From Rhodopseudomonas palustris HaA2 (GTDB lineage Bacteria > Pseudomonadota > Alphaproteobacteria > Rhizobiales > Xanthobacteraceae): DNA of 64,000 bases. The notes under the pieces were generated by a model. That model saw nothing but the letters and a program-made list of their open reading frames with translations, did not search any database and was not told the origin of the DNA. Shown here piece after piece: positions 29,272-38,229 of this stretch (within the stretch, counting starts at the first letter, position 1; the number at the start of each line of letters is the position of its first letter). A program made the position numbers and the translations under genes. The stretch covers positions 4,526,001 through 4,590,000 of the forward strand of contig NC_007778.1 of NCBI RefSeq assembly GCF_000013365.1, read 5' to 3'.

Positions 29272-29691
29272 GTGGTCCGAAAATTTCTCGCAATTGTCAC
29301 CATCACCGCTGCCGCAGGATCTCTGTCGACAGGTATCGCCTCGGCGCAGGACGCCGCCAAGGGCGAAGCGGTGTTCAAGCAGTGCATGACCTGCCATCGT
29401 GCCGACAAGAATATGGTCGGACCGGCCCTCGGCGGCGCCGTCGGCCGTAAGGCGGGCACGGCTGCCGGCTTCACCTATTCGCCGCTGAACCACAATTCCG
29501 GCGAAGCCGGTCTGGTCTGGACCCAGGAAAACATCGTGGCCTACCTGCCGGATCCGAATGCCTTCCTGAAGAAGTTCCTCACCGACAAGGGCCAGGCCGA
29601 CAAGGCCGTCGGTTCGACCAAGATGACCTTCAAACTGGCCAACGAACAGCAGCGCAAGGATGTTGCGGCGTATCTCGCCACGCTGAAGTAA
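29272..29691 (+). CDS. cycA: Cytochrome c2, electron donor to the reaction centre
   Basis: 139 residues. A signal peptide (VRKFLAIVTITAAAGSLSTG, cleavage after ASA) precedes QDAAKGEAVFKQC; heme is bound at CMTCH (Cys38, Cys41, His42) and the sixth ligand is the Met in TKMTFKL. Sequence features match R. palustris cytochrome c2 (SPLNHNSGEAGLVWT, PNAFLKKFLTDKGQAD). GTG 29272 is chosen because GGAGAGAG lies just upstream; an ATG at 29260 would overlap that ribosome site. The periplasmic protein shuttles electrons from the bc1 complex to the photo-oxidised special pair, important here as no pufC is present. Confidence 0.95.
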   Translation: MVRKFLAIVTITAAAGSLSTGIASAQDAAKGEAVFKQCMTCHRADKNMVGPALGGAVGRKAGTAAGFTYSPLNHNSGEAGLVWTQENIVAYLPDPNAFLKKFLTDKGQADKAVGSTKMTFKLANEQQRKDVAAYLATLK

Positions 29692-29730
29692 GCTGGACTG
29701 ATCTCTCTGATTGATTGCTGCTGACGCGAA

Positions 29731-29770
29731 AGCCCTGGTTCTGATCCTCAGAACCGGGGCTTTTGCTTTT
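29731..29770 (+). terminator. Rho-independent terminator of cycA
   Basis: Hairpin AGCCCTGGTTCTGA-TCC-TCAGAACCGGGGCT followed by TTTTGCTTTTT, 39 bp after the cycA stop. The stem is nearly perfect (14 bp, one mismatch). Confidence 0.9.
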
Positions 29771-29823
29771 TCTGCCCTTGCGCTGGGTTCGCCGAGGCGC
29801 CCCGTCGCCGAGCCCGGAGGCGT

Positions 29824-30099
29824 TCAATTCCGCCAGCGCCGGCGGACATCGACCAGGTGGGCCAATCCCGCCGCCATCAGGCAAAGCGTCGGCACCAACC
29901 ACCCCGCCCCCGCCAGCACGGCGCGCAGCGCCAGCAGCATCAGGGCGCCCGATATCATACCGGGCAGGAAATCGGCCGGCGCAATCCCCCGGTTTCGCCA
30001 TAGCCAATAGCCGATCACGGCGAAGGCCTCGAGGGCCAGAACGATCAGCACGGCGTCCACGATGAAGCCACTCGCGAACAAATCCGACATCATCGACAT
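29824..30099 (-). CDS. Small membrane protein downstream of tspO
   Basis: 91 residues (from ATG 30099; ATG 30090 or an upstream start at 30132 also possible). Three hydrophobic segments: FIVDAVLIVLALEAFAVIGY, FLPGMISGALMLLALRAVLA and GWLVPTLCLMAAGLAHLVDV, ending in a basic RRRWRN tail. I do not recognise a named family. It lies 41 bp after tspO at the end of the ppsR1-bchG-bchP-tspO run, so it is probably part of that operon; function unknown. Confidence 0.7.
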   Translation of the reverse strand: MSMMSDLFASGFIVDAVLIVLALEAFAVIGYWLWRNRGIAPADFLPGMISGALMLLALRAVLAGAGWLVPTLCLMAAGLAHLVDVRRRWRN

Positions 30100-30140
30100 G
30101 GAGAACACCGGCGGGCGAGAGCCATCGCGCAATCAGGCGA

Positions 30141-30608
30141 TCAGGAGAACGGTGCGTTGAGTCGCACCACGGTCCAGTTCAGATAGGCCGCGAAGCTGAC
30201 CCAGAGCAGATACGGCATCAAATAGTAGGTCGCGGTCCGGGCGCTGCGCCAGAACACCACGATTCCGACCAGCACCGACAGCCACAGCAGCGGCACTTCG
30301 AGCAACGCCCAGTCCGGCCGCTGCACGGTGAAGAACAGCATGCTCCACAGCAGGTTGAAGAACCCGTTGGCGGCGAAGATGCCGATCACCCAGTCGCGCT
30401 GCGCCCTGCTGTGAGCCCCACGCCAGGCGTGGATGGCAGACATTGCGGCGAGCGCGAAGATCACCGTCCAAGCCGGACCGAAGGCCCAGTCCGGCGGCTG
30501 CCACCAGGGCTTGATCAGGCTCTGATACCAGATCCCGGTGTCGGTCAGAGATCCGCCGAGCAGCCCAACCAGGATCGCGACGGAAAAGGCAACGAAAATA
30601 GGATTCAA
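30141..30608 (-). CDS. tspO: TspO/MBR family tryptophan-rich sensory protein
   Basis: 155 residues, five membrane helices, rich in Trp. Signature IKPWWQPPDWAFGPAWTVIF and FFNLLWSMLFFTVQRPDWAL. TspO in Rhodobacter is an outer-membrane-associated regulator that binds porphyrins and dampens photosynthesis gene expression in response to oxygen. It is 16 bp after bchP, consistent with co-transcription with late bacteriochlorophyll genes, and may sense or export tetrapyrrole intermediates. Confidence 0.94.
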   Translation of the reverse strand: MNPIFVAFSVAILVGLLGGSLTDTGIWYQSLIKPWWQPPDWAFGPAWTVIFALAAMSAIHAWRGAHSRAQRDWVIGIFAANGFFNLLWSMLFFTVQRPDWALLEVPLLWLSVLVGIVVFWRSARTATYYLMPYLLWVSFAAYLNWTVVRLNAPFS

Positions 30609-30624
30609 GTCGAGCCTGCCGAGG

Positions 30625-31827
30625 TTACACCGAAGCCAGGCCGGTCATGTGGGCCAGATTCTTGAAGAAGATCCGGACATGGGCGATCGGCTTGGCGCGG
30701 ACCAGTTTCTTGTTCATGTAGGCGTCCCAGGTCAGCTTCTGGACGTCTTGATCACGGCAGATACTGACGAATTGCTCGCGGCGTTTGTCGTTGGCGTACC
30801 AGTACCACTGCATCAGGCCGAGGATCCGGAACACCGAGCCGTTCGCGCGCATGAAACGCTTGCGTGCCAGCTTCAGCGCCTTCGCGTCCGCTGTGTCGAG
30901 AAATTCACCGACGGCCTCGGCCGCAAGCCGGCCGCCGACCAACGCGTAGTAGATGCCCTCGCCCGACGCCGGCGCCACCACGCCGGCCGCATCGCCGGCG
31001 AGCAGCACGCTGTGACCGTCGTCCCAGCGCGGCAGCGGATGCAGCGGGATCGGTGCGCCTTCCTTTCGGATGGTCTCGACCTCGTCGAGCCCGGTCTGCT
31101 TGCGCAACTCGGCGACCGAGTCGCGAAGCGAGAAGCCCTTGTGCATCGAGCCGGTGCCGACGCTGACGGTGTCGCCATGCGGGAACACCCAGCCGTAGAA
31201 GTCCGGCGACACCTTGCCCTGGTAGTACACGTCGCAACGCCGGCTCTCGTACGCGGCCTGTCCCGGCTGCGGCGCCTTGATGATCTCGTGATAGGCGAAC
31301 ACGAACGGAACCCGGTCGGCGTCCGGCAAGAACTGCCGCGCGACCGCCGACACCGCGCCGTCGGCGCCGATGATCGCCCGCGCCCGGACCGTCTGGTCCT
31401 GCATCGTGCCGTCGGGTAGACGCTCCTCGTAGTGCACGATGTTGACGCCGCTCTCGTCGCGGGTGAAGCGCCGGAAAAGTCCGGTGCGGCGCTCGGCGCC
31501 GACATTTGCGGCGCGCTGGCGCAGCCATTCGTCGAAATGCTCGCGATCGACCATGCCGACGAAGCCACCGTCGATCGGCATATCGACTTCGACGTCGGTC
31601 GGCGACACCATCCGCGCGGCATTGATCTTGGCGACCAGCATGCTGTCGGGAATGGCAAAATCGCGGATGGCCCGCGGCGGGATCGCACCGCCGCAGGGCT
31701 TGATGCGACCGGCGCGGTCGAGCAACACGACGCGCTTGCCGGCCCGCGCGAGATCGCAGGCCGCAGTGGCGCCGGACGGACCACCGCCGACAACGACGAC
31801 GTCGTAGACCTCGGAATTCTCGCTCAT
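30625..31827 (-). CDS. bchP: Geranylgeranyl diphosphate/bacteriochlorophyll reductase
   Basis: 400 residues, FAD enzyme reducing the geranylgeranyl tail of bacteriochlorophyll to phytyl. The N-terminal dinucleotide fold is VYDVVVVGGGPSGATAACDL, followed by GRIKPCGGAIPPRAI; later VLLAGDAAGVVAPASGEGIY. ATG 31827 starts MSENSEVYD. The frame is open further upstream into the preceding MFS gene, but that part lacks homology. The gene follows the PucC-like gene by one base. Confidence 0.96.
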   Translation of the reverse strand: MSENSEVYDVVVVGGGPSGATAACDLARAGKRVVLLDRAGRIKPCGGAIPPRAIRDFAIPDSMLVAKINAARMVSPTDVEVDMPIDGGFVGMVDREHFDEWLRQRAANVGAERRTGLFRRFTRDESGVNIVHYEERLPDGTMQDQTVRARAIIGADGAVSAVARQFLPDADRVPFVFAYHEIIKAPQPGQAAYESRRCDVYYQGKVSPDFYGWVFPHGDTVSVGTGSMHKGFSLRDSVAELRKQTGLDEVETIRKEGAPIPLHPLPRWDDGHSVLLAGDAAGVVAPASGEGIYYALVGGRLAAEAVGEFLDTADAKALKLARKRFMRANGSVFRILGLMQWYWYANDKRREQFVSICRDQDVQKLTWDAYMNKKLVRAKPIAHVRIFFKNLAHMTGLASV

Positions 31828-31828
31828 C

Positions 31829-33172
31829 TCACCCTCCCGCAACCGCGGCGTTGGACAGACCGACGACTTGACTCTGATTTCGGGCAGAACGGACCTGGGC
31901 GCGATGCACCCAGACGGCCATCGCGGCGGAGGCAATGAACAGTCCCGCCTCAGCGGCGAACACCGACGCATAGGACAGCGCCGGCGACGACAGGATGAAG
32001 CGCGCGACGTCGCTGGCCAGAGTCCCGACGAAGCCGCCGATGCCGAAGGCGATCGCCTGCGCCGCGCCCCACAACCCCATGCGGACGCCTTCGCGCTTTT
32101 CGCCGCCGGCGGTGACCAGTTCCATCATCGAGCCGATCGCCGCGACCGCATAGGCGCCGTTGGTGATGCCGAGCAGAAACACGGTTTCCCGCAGCGGCCA
32201 GGACGGCCCGACCATCGCAGCCGTCGACAGGCCCAGCAAGGCGATCGCCGAGGCGATGCAGCCGCCGACGGTCCAGATCTGCAAATTGCCGCGCGATCGA
32301 GGAAACAGCGCGCCGATCAGCGGCACGAGCGCCATGCCGATCAGCGTGCCGCCATGCTGCACGCTCGACAATTTGGTGGTCTCGCCCGGCGTGAAACCGA
32401 ACACTGCACCGGCGAACGGCTCCAGGATCAGGTCCTGAGCGCTGTAGGCGAGCATCGACACGAATACGAAGATCGCGAACCGGCGCGCCTGCGGCTCGGC
32501 CCAGACTTCCTTGAAGGCGGCGCGGAACGAGCCCTTGTCGGCCGCTTGCTTTGCCACCACCTCGGCGGTGGCCGCTTTGCCTTCGATGCCCCAGACGCCG
32601 ACGAAAGTGAGCAGCATCGCGATCACCGAGACCCCGCCCGACACCGCGACCAGCCGCGCCGGCGAGAACGGATCGAGCAGATGGCCGGCGAAGCCGGTGG
32701 TGACGATAAATCCTGCGATCATCATCACCCACACTATGGTCGCCGCCGCCGCGCGTCGGCGTTCGTCGGTGCGCTTGGCGAGCAGCACCAACAGCGATGT
32801 TCCGGCCGCGCCGACGCCACCGCCGATCAGACAAAACGCGACGATGGCGAGAGCCACGCCGAACAGCGGCTGCGTGCTCATCCATGCCGTCGCGACTGCA
32901 GCGAGGAAGCCGCCGAGCGCGAGCACGGCCATGCCGCCGATGATCCATGGCGTCCGCCGCGCGCCGCGGTCGGAGCCGTGGCCCCAGGCCGGGCGGAACA
33001 CCTGCAGCGCATAGTGGATCGCGACCAGCGCGCCCGGCAGCATCGCCGGAAGTGCCAGTTCCACCACCATCACGCGGTTCAAGGTCGAGGTGGTGAGCAC
33101 GACGATGGCGCCAAGGCCGGTTTGCACCAGACCCATTCGGACAATGCCAAGCCAAGACAATGGTCGCATCAT
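31829..33172 (-). CDS. PucC-family bacteriochlorophyll delivery protein between bchG and bchP
   Basis: 447 residues with about twelve membrane helices, paralogous to LhaA of this cluster (GLGAIVVLTTSTLNRVMVVE; FRPAWGHGSDRGARRTPWII). This corresponds to the Orf428/Bch2-type gene found between bchG and bchP in purple bacteria. The BCD family is thought to hand bacteriochlorophyll to light-harvesting polypeptides. Two adjacent ATGs (33172, 33169) follow a GGAGGC ribosome site. Exact client (LH1, LH2 or pigment synthase) cannot be read from sequence. Confidence 0.88.
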   Translation of the reverse strand: MMRPLSWLGIVRMGLVQTGLGAIVVLTTSTLNRVMVVELALPAMLPGALVAIHYALQVFRPAWGHGSDRGARRTPWIIGGMAVLALGGFLAAVATAWMSTQPLFGVALAIVAFCLIGGGVGAAGTSLLVLLAKRTDERRRAAAATIVWVMMIAGFIVTTGFAGHLLDPFSPARLVAVSGGVSVIAMLLTFVGVWGIEGKAATAEVVAKQAADKGSFRAAFKEVWAEPQARRFAIFVFVSMLAYSAQDLILEPFAGAVFGFTPGETTKLSSVQHGGTLIGMALVPLIGALFPRSRGNLQIWTVGGCIASAIALLGLSTAAMVGPSWPLRETVFLLGITNGAYAVAAIGSMMELVTAGGEKREGVRMGLWGAAQAIAFGIGGFVGTLASDVARFILSSPALSYASVFAAEAGLFIASAAMAVWVHRAQVRSARNQSQVVGLSNAAVAGG

Positions 33173-33200
33173 GATCAGGCGCCTCCGATCGAGTGAGCGT

Positions 33201-34121
33201 TCATGCGGACGGTCCGAACGGCGAGACCGCGACCGCACTCGCCATCATGCCCATGACATAGAGCGCGACACCGAGGCCGCTGAACCAGGTGGCGCGCTCG
33301 ACCGGCGCGCGGAGAAACCGCACCATCAGGCCGAGTTGCACCGCCAGCACCAGGCCGACGATGGCGGCCTGAATCGGGCGGTCCCACCCCAGCAGCAGCG
33401 CGATGACGATCACCTGCGGGATCGCCATCACGGCGCAGGCGACGCGGGCCGCGTTGTCGACCCCGAGCTTGACCGGCAGCGAGCCGACCCCGGTCTTGAT
33501 ATCGCCCTCGATCGACTTGAAGTCGTTGAGCGTCATGATGCCGTGCGCGCCGGCGCTGTAGAGCAGAGCCAAAGTCACGATCCACCACGGCGGCAGCCCG
33601 CCGAGCATCACCGCGGCGCCGGTGAACCAGGCGAAGCCTTCATAGGTGATGGCGCAGGCGCCGTTGCCGAGCCAGCCATTCTGCTTCAGCCGGAACGGCG
33701 GCATCGAATACATCCAGGCCAGCACCAGCCCGAGCGCGGCGGCGCCGAACACCCAGACTCCGAGCTGGCTCGCGAGCAGCAGCGATGCGCCGGTCCAGAG
33801 ATAGGACAGATACAGCCCCCAGCGTCCCGGGATCCGCCCCGACGGGATCGGCCGGTTGGGTTCGTTGATGGCGTCGACGTCGCGGTCGAACCAGTCGTTG
33901 ACCACTTGGCTGCTGGCGACCAGGAGCGGCCCGCACAGCACGATGCCGGCGATCACTTCCGGCCATCGGGCGGAGATCGGCACGCCCGACGACACCACGC
34001 CGCAGGCGAACGCCCACATCGGCGGAAACCAGGTGATGGGGTGAAGCACCTCGAGCACCGCCGATGGCGCCGGACGCGTGATCATGGCGTTACTCATCCG
34101 CGTCGCATCGGTCTTATTCAT
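33201..34121 (-). CDS. bchG: Bacteriochlorophyll synthase
   Basis: 306 residues, UbiA-type prenyltransferase attaching geranylgeranyl (or phytyl) to bacteriochlorophyllide a. Key motif SSQVVNDWFDRDVDAINEPN carries the Asp-rich NDxxDRxxD site and GAHGIMTLNDFKSIEGDIKT the second Asp-rich site. Eight or nine membrane helices. ATG 34121 overlaps the ppsR1 end by eight bases; ATG 34097 is an alternative. Flanked by ppsR1 and the PucC-like gene. Confidence 0.97.
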   Translation of the reverse strand: MNKTDATRMSNAMITRPAPSAVLEVLHPITWFPPMWAFACGVVSSGVPISARWPEVIAGIVLCGPLLVASSQVVNDWFDRDVDAINEPNRPIPSGRIPGRWGLYLSYLWTGASLLLASQLGVWVFGAAALGLVLAWMYSMPPFRLKQNGWLGNGACAITYEGFAWFTGAAVMLGGLPPWWIVTLALLYSAGAHGIMTLNDFKSIEGDIKTGVGSLPVKLGVDNAARVACAVMAIPQVIVIALLLGWDRPIQAAIVGLVLAVQLGLMVRFLRAPVERATWFSGLGVALYVMGMMASAVAVSPFGPSA

Positions 34122-35547
34122 CTGCAGCCTCTCCCTCCGGCGCGTGTTCCGCGAGGCCGTAGCGACGCAATTTCACATACAGGCTTTGACGGCTGAGACC
34201 CAGCATGTCGGCCGCCGACGCCCGGTTGTCGCCGGTCAGCTCCAGCGCCGCCTCGATCGACAGCTTTTCGATCACATCGGTGGTTTCGCGCACGAGGTCG
34301 CGCAGCGGCACCCGGCCGATCAGTTCGGTGAGTTGGGCCACCGAGCGCGGCAGTTCCCGCTTCGAACTCGGCGACGCGGGCAACCGCTTCTCGACGTTGC
34401 GGATCGCGAAGCCGAAGCACGGCTTGTCCTCGATGTCGTTCAGCGCGACCGCCGAGACCTCGACTTCGGCGGCAGCGCCGTACTCGCCGCGCAGCACGGT
34501 TGCGAACAGTTTGATGGCGCCGCTCTGCCGCAAATTGGCCAGCGCGACGCTGAGATCGACGCCGGTCCGGCCGAGCCAACGGTCGAGCAATTGGCCGCGC
34601 GCCTGCTCGGCGCTGCCGAGTTGCGCCATTTCCAGAAAGGCGAGATTGGCCCGAATGACGCGTCCGTCGAACTGGGTGATGACCAGCGCGTCGGCGCCGG
34701 CCTCGAAGTACTTCAGCAGCAACGACGCATTCTTCGCGGCGCCGCTTTCCGGCACGGCCGATTGCGATGTCAGGCGGACCAGGAACAGCGAGGCGTTCTC
34801 TTGCCTGAACAAGGACGCCGACAATTCGCACTCGCGGCCGCTGCTGGCGAGTCGCACTTTGGCGCGGCCGTCCCGGCCGGTGGTGCGGACCTCGCCGAAC
34901 AATTTCATCACGACCTGCTGGTCGGCGCTGCCGAAATGGCCGATGACCGCCGAATTCAATGTCTGCGCTGCAGTCATGTCGAACAGCGCCAGCGTCGCCG
35001 GGTTGGCATCCACGATCAATTCGCTGCTCGCGTCGACGATCATGACGGCTTCCGACGAGACCTGAAACAGCAGCCGGTACCGCGTTTCGGCGTGCCGCAG
35101 CCGGATGTAGTCTCGCTCCATCGACTGCTGGGCGTTGATTAGACGCTGTTGCATCATCGCGAGTTGACGCAGATCACGGCCGACCACCAGCAGGCGATCG
35201 TCGGGCCCGTAATTGATGGCCGAGTACAGCACCGGCACGTCGTCGCCGCCCGGCGAGGGATGGTTGACCTGACGCCAGGTCGGCGCGTCACGCACGGTCG
35301 CGTCGAGCAACAGCTCGCGAATTTTCGGCTGAGTGTCGGAGGTCACGATGTCGACCAGCCGGGACTCGAGCCAACGGCCCTGGCCGTCCAGTTCGAGAGC
35401 CAGTTCGTCCTTGTTGAACGCCACGTCCCGGATCACGCCCTGCGAATCGACGACCAGCGCGACATCGGTCGCAGCGGCGATCAGCTTGGCGGCAGACTGG
35501 GCACCGAGATCCCCCAGCGACTCCTTCGGAGATTTGAACACTTGCAC
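34114..35547 (-). CDS. ppsR1: Photosynthesis gene regulator PpsR1
   Basis: 477 residues with the same plan as PpsR2: N-terminal domain, linker helix (RLINAQQSMERDYIRLRHAE), two PAS domains (FQVSSEAVMIVDASSELIVD; FEAGADALVITQFDGRVIRA) and a Fis-type HTH (IEAALELTGDNRASAADMLG, then LSRQSLYVKLRRYG). Two cysteines are present (Cys240, Cys377), neither in the HTH where Rhodobacter PpsR/CrtJ has its redox cysteine. First gene of the bchG-bchP-tspO run. Numbering as PpsR1 follows the convention that PpsR2 is the BphP-linked copy. Confidence 0.92.
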   Translation of the reverse strand: MQVFKSPKESLGDLGAQSAAKLIAAATDVALVVDSQGVIRDVAFNKDELALELDGQGRWLESRLVDIVTSDTQPKIRELLLDATVRDAPTWRQVNHPSPGGDDVPVLYSAINYGPDDRLLVVGRDLRQLAMMQQRLINAQQSMERDYIRLRHAETRYRLLFQVSSEAVMIVDASSELIVDANPATLALFDMTAAQTLNSAVIGHFGSADQQVVMKLFGEVRTTGRDGRAKVRLASSGRECELSASLFRQENASLFLVRLTSQSAVPESGAAKNASLLLKYFEAGADALVITQFDGRVIRANLAFLEMAQLGSAEQARGQLLDRWLGRTGVDLSVALANLRQSGAIKLFATVLRGEYGAAAEVEVSAVALNDIEDKPCFGFAIRNVEKRLPASPSSKRELPRSVAQLTELIGRVPLRDLVRETTDVIEKLSIEAALELTGDNRASAADMLGLSRQSLYVKLRRYGLAEHAPEGEAADE

Positions 35548-35849
35548 CAGGGCAAATATCCTCCTGCAAAAACTCGTCCTCCACTCCGGCGTCTGCGTCC
35601 AAACAAGTCGGGTCTCTACTGATCCGAAGCCCTCTGGCTGGCTCCGTATCGTCGTCGACGAGCTTGTCGTTGGCCTGACAGGCGCGGGTGGGAAGGGTTT
35701 CCTTTACCGCACATTGTTGCGAACGTCATTACCGGCAGGAAAAACTTCTCTCGGGCGACACCTGTTGGGGAGCTGAATTAGCAGCGCACGCCTGATCGGA
35801 TTTTTGCAATCAGGCGTGCGCACTTTGTGTCGTCTGGATGTCGGGTCGC
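35548..35849. promoter_or_regulatory. Gap between ppsR1 start and pufM end
   Basis: 302 bp without a plausible gene. It holds the presumed promoter of the ppsR1-bchG-bchP operon, for which no clear PpsR palindrome was seen, and the puf operon end hairpin at 35784-35821. Confidence 0.5.
35784..35821 (-). terminator. Hairpin closing the puf operon
   Basis: Perfect 13-bp stem GCGCACGCCTGAT / ATCAGGCGTGCGC around a 12-nt loop, 28 bp after the pufM stop. There is no T-run on the minus strand, so it may protect the mRNA 3' end as well as, or instead of, terminating. Confidence 0.75.
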
Positions 35850-36773
35850 TCAGCGCGGCGGAGCGAGACCGTGCTTCACACCCCAGTCGAACCAGTTGTC
35901 GACCACCGGACCGGTGAGGATGATGCCGATCGCGCCGGTCAGCGGCGTGAGAACGGCGAACCACCAGGCCCAGCGATGGATCGATTCCGCGGTGGCGTTG
36001 AAGCCCATCGTCCAGCGCCAGAACAGAGCAGCGCGTTCAAGTGCGGTACCGCGGTCCAGCATCTGCTCGATTTCGCGCTCGCCGCCGTAGCGGCTCACGG
36101 CCAGAATGGTCGCACCGTGCATGGCGAACAGCAGGGCCGAGCCATACAGGAAGGCGATCGAGAGACAGTGGAAGGGGTTGTAGTAGAGATTGCCGTACTT
36201 GATCGAGAAGTTGTTGGTCCAGTCGAGGTGCGGGAAGATGCCGAACGGCGGAGCTTCGCTCCAGGTGCCCATCAGCAGCGGCTGAATGAAGCCGATGGCG
36301 AGGTACAACAGGATCGCCGAAGCGAACGCCCACGACACGTGGGTCCCCATGCCGAGCGCCCGCGCGCGGCGATAGGTGCGGACCCACCACAGCACGATGG
36401 ACACCGTCAGGAAGAAGCCGGCCATCAGCCACCAGCCGCCTTCCTTGAGCGGCGGGATCGACAGACCGTATTCCGGCTTCGGCGGCTCGAGCGCGAGCCA
36501 GCAGAACTGGCGCAGGAATTCGATCGGACTCCAGTCCACCGCCGCCAACATGTTGAGGCCGATGATCTCGATCGCGACGAAGCCGCACAGCACCGAACAG
36601 ATCCCGGTGAAGCCGAGATAGATCGGACCCACCTGCGCATCGCCGAGCTTTCCGAGCCAGTAGCTGAAGGTGGTCTTGGTCTCGCGGGGGGAACTGCCGG
36701 GTCGTAGCGGCACCCCCGCATAGGCAGGTCCTTCAACCTGGACCTGCGTGAAGATGTTCTGATATTGGGCCAT
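35850..36773 (-). CDS. pufM: Photosynthetic reaction centre M subunit
   Basis: 307 residues, five membrane helices. Bacteriochlorophyll and iron ligands lie in the usual segments: [20 protein letters not shown] (special-pair and iron histidines) and [40 protein letters not shown] and [20 protein letters not shown] are standard. Binds P870, QA and, with PufL, the non-heme iron. No pufC (tetraheme cytochrome) gene follows; a terminator-like hairpin comes instead. Confidence 0.99.
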   Translation of the reverse strand: MAQYQNIFTQVQVEGPAYAGVPLRPGSSPRETKTTFSYWLGKLGDAQVGPIYLGFTGICSVLCGFVAIEIIGLNMLAAVDWSPIEFLRQFCWLALEPPKPEYGLSIPPLKEGGWWLMAGFFLTVSIVLWWVRTYRRARALGMGTHVSWAFASAILLYLAIGFIQPLLMGTWSEAPPFGIFPHLDWTNNFSIKYGNLYYNPFHCLSIAFLYGSALLFAMHGATILAVSRYGGEREIEQMLDRGTALERAALFWRWTMGFNATAESIHRWAWWFAVLTPLTGAIGIILTGPVVDNWFDWGVKHGLAPPR

Positions 36774-36800
36774 GACAAGACTCTCTTGTGACCGGTTGAA

Positions 36801-37634
36801 TTACGAGTTCCAGATCGGCAGGGTGCGCCACCAATTCCACCAATCCGGCCACGAACCACCTTCGGCGAGCACCGGACCGCTGATGATCATGCAGACCGCG
36901 CTGAAGAAAACGGCCGCGAGCGCCAGAAACAGGCCCAGGCGGTGAATGCCGATAGTGCCGATCGAATAGCCGACGAGGTCGCGGAAGATGGTGTTCTCGT
37001 GCTCGGGCGACTTGACGGGCTCGCCACGGTCCGGATTCAGGGCCGACAGAACGAGGCCGCCATGCAGCGCTAGCGCCAGACATGTCGTGAAGAAGAAGGT
37101 GATCGCGATCATGTGCGCGGGATTGTAGTGGAACTGGCCGTAGGCATAGCCCGTGTTCGACACCCAATCGAGATGCGTGAAGATGCCGTAGGGGAAGCCG
37201 TAGCTCCAGGAGCCCATCAGAACCGGACGAATCACAACCAGCGTAACGTAAGCGAAAATCGCGAAGCTGAAGGCGAACGGCACGTGATAGCCGATGCCGA
37301 GCTTGCGGCAGATTTCGACTTCACGAAGCGCCCACGAAACGAACGCGCCGGTCGCGAAGATCGAGACCCACTGCCAGATGCCGCCTTCGGCGAGCGGAGC
37401 GAAACCCAGGCCGTATTTGGCATCCGGCGGGTTGACGCTGATCTGCCAAAGAACCCAGGTCGGGCCGAGCGCGGTATTCCAGATGATCAGCGCAGTCCCC
37501 ATCAGGGCGCAGAACACCGTCGCGACGCCGAAAAACCCGACATAGAACGGACCGACCCAGAAATCGAATAGGTCGCCTCCGATTAGCGTTCCGCCACGAA
37601 CGCGGTATTTTTTCTCAAAACTGAGCATTGCCAT
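36801..37634 (-). CDS. pufL: Photosynthetic reaction centre L subunit
   Basis: 277 residues, five membrane helices. [20 protein letters not shown] at the N-terminus, [40 protein letters not shown] (special pair and iron histidines) and [20 protein letters not shown] with the iron-ligand His and Ser of the QB pocket. GGAGGA precedes ATG 37634. Separated from pufA by a hairpin-bearing spacer, the classic segmental mRNA stability arrangement. Confidence 0.99.
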   Translation of the reverse strand: MAMLSFEKKYRVRGGTLIGGDLFDFWVGPFYVGFFGVATVFCALMGTALIIWNTALGPTWVLWQISVNPPDAKYGLGFAPLAEGGIWQWVSIFATGAFVSWALREVEICRKLGIGYHVPFAFSFAIFAYVTLVVIRPVLMGSWSYGFPYGIFTHLDWVSNTGYAYGQFHYNPAHMIAITFFFTTCLALALHGGLVLSALNPDRGEPVKSPEHENTIFRDLVGYSIGTIGIHRLGLFLALAAVFFSAVCMIISGPVLAEGGSWPDWWNWWRTLPIWNS

Positions 37635-37697
37635 CGATCGTTCCTCCGCGAGCGCGCCAGGGATAATCCATCGTAGTGATCCAGGTGAAATCGCTTC

Positions 37698-37746
37698 CCG
37701 GAAGCGGACGGGCCCGGCAGGTGGGTCCGTTTCCCGTCCGTTCCGG
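37698..37746 (-). other. mRNA stem-loop between pufA and pufL
   Basis: Arms CCGGAAGCGGACGGG (37698-37712) and CCCGTCCGTTCCGG (37733-37746) pair over 14 bp with one bulged base. In purple bacteria such a hairpin protects the pufBA message from 3' decay, raising LH1 over reaction centre synthesis. Confidence 0.8.
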
Positions 37747-37765
37747 TAAGCAGTTCATCACGCCG

Positions 37766-37945
37766 TTAGACGGGCATGCTGGTGTAGGTCTGAGAGATCT
37801 CAGCCGTCTTCTTCGGGCCATCCAGCCAGTTGAAGCGGCTGGTGCTCAGCAGGATGAAGTGGATGATGATGGCCAGGCCGAACAGGAACACGAACAGCAG
37901 GACCAGCGCGCGACGCGGATCAAACAGAAGCCAAATTCGCCACAT
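37766..37945 (-). CDS. pufA: LH1 light-harvesting alpha polypeptide
   Basis: 59 residues. [20 protein letters not shown], then [20 protein letters not shown]; one membrane helix with the bacteriochlorophyll-ligating His29 (AIIIHFILL) and the typical WLDGPKK tail. Forms the LH1 ring with PufB around the reaction centre. Found between pufB (12-bp gap) and pufL. ATG 37945 has AAGGGGAG upstream. Confidence 0.97.
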   Translation of the reverse strand: MWRIWLLFDPRRALVLLFVFLFGLAIIIHFILLSTSRFNWLDGPKKTAEISQTYTSMPV

Positions 37946-37957
37946 AGTAGTCTCCCC

Positions 37958-38155
37958 TTAGCACAGGACCGAAGTCAGTTGATGAACGCTGTCCATCGCA
38001 TAGCCGGTGGCTTTCGGCAGCCACGGACGCCACATCCAGGCGAGGATGTGAGCAACCACAGCGACGACGATGAAAAGGAAGAAGCTCGTCACGAAGATCG
38101 AGTGGAATTCCTTGGCTTCCGCTTCGGAAAGTCCCGAGATGGAACCGTCACTCAT
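37958..38155 (-). CDS. pufB: LH1 light-harvesting beta polypeptide
   Basis: 65 residues starting [20 protein letters not shown], with helix [20 protein letters not shown] and the C-terminal MWRPWLP motif. The His in VVAHILAW ligates bacteriochlorophyll, and a second His near FHSIF is the conserved cytoplasmic-side one. ATG 38155 is eight bases after AGGAGG; a GTG three codons upstream is too close to that site. Confidence 0.97.
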   Translation of the reverse strand: MSDGSISGLSEAEAKEFHSIFVTSFFLFIVVAVVAHILAWMWRPWLPKATGYAMDSVHQLTSVLC

Positions 38156-38229
38156 TTGGTACACCTCCTAGTGATGGCCTTATCGGCCGACACGCCGCCC
38201 AAGATCGCGGGCGGCCAACGATTGCCGTA

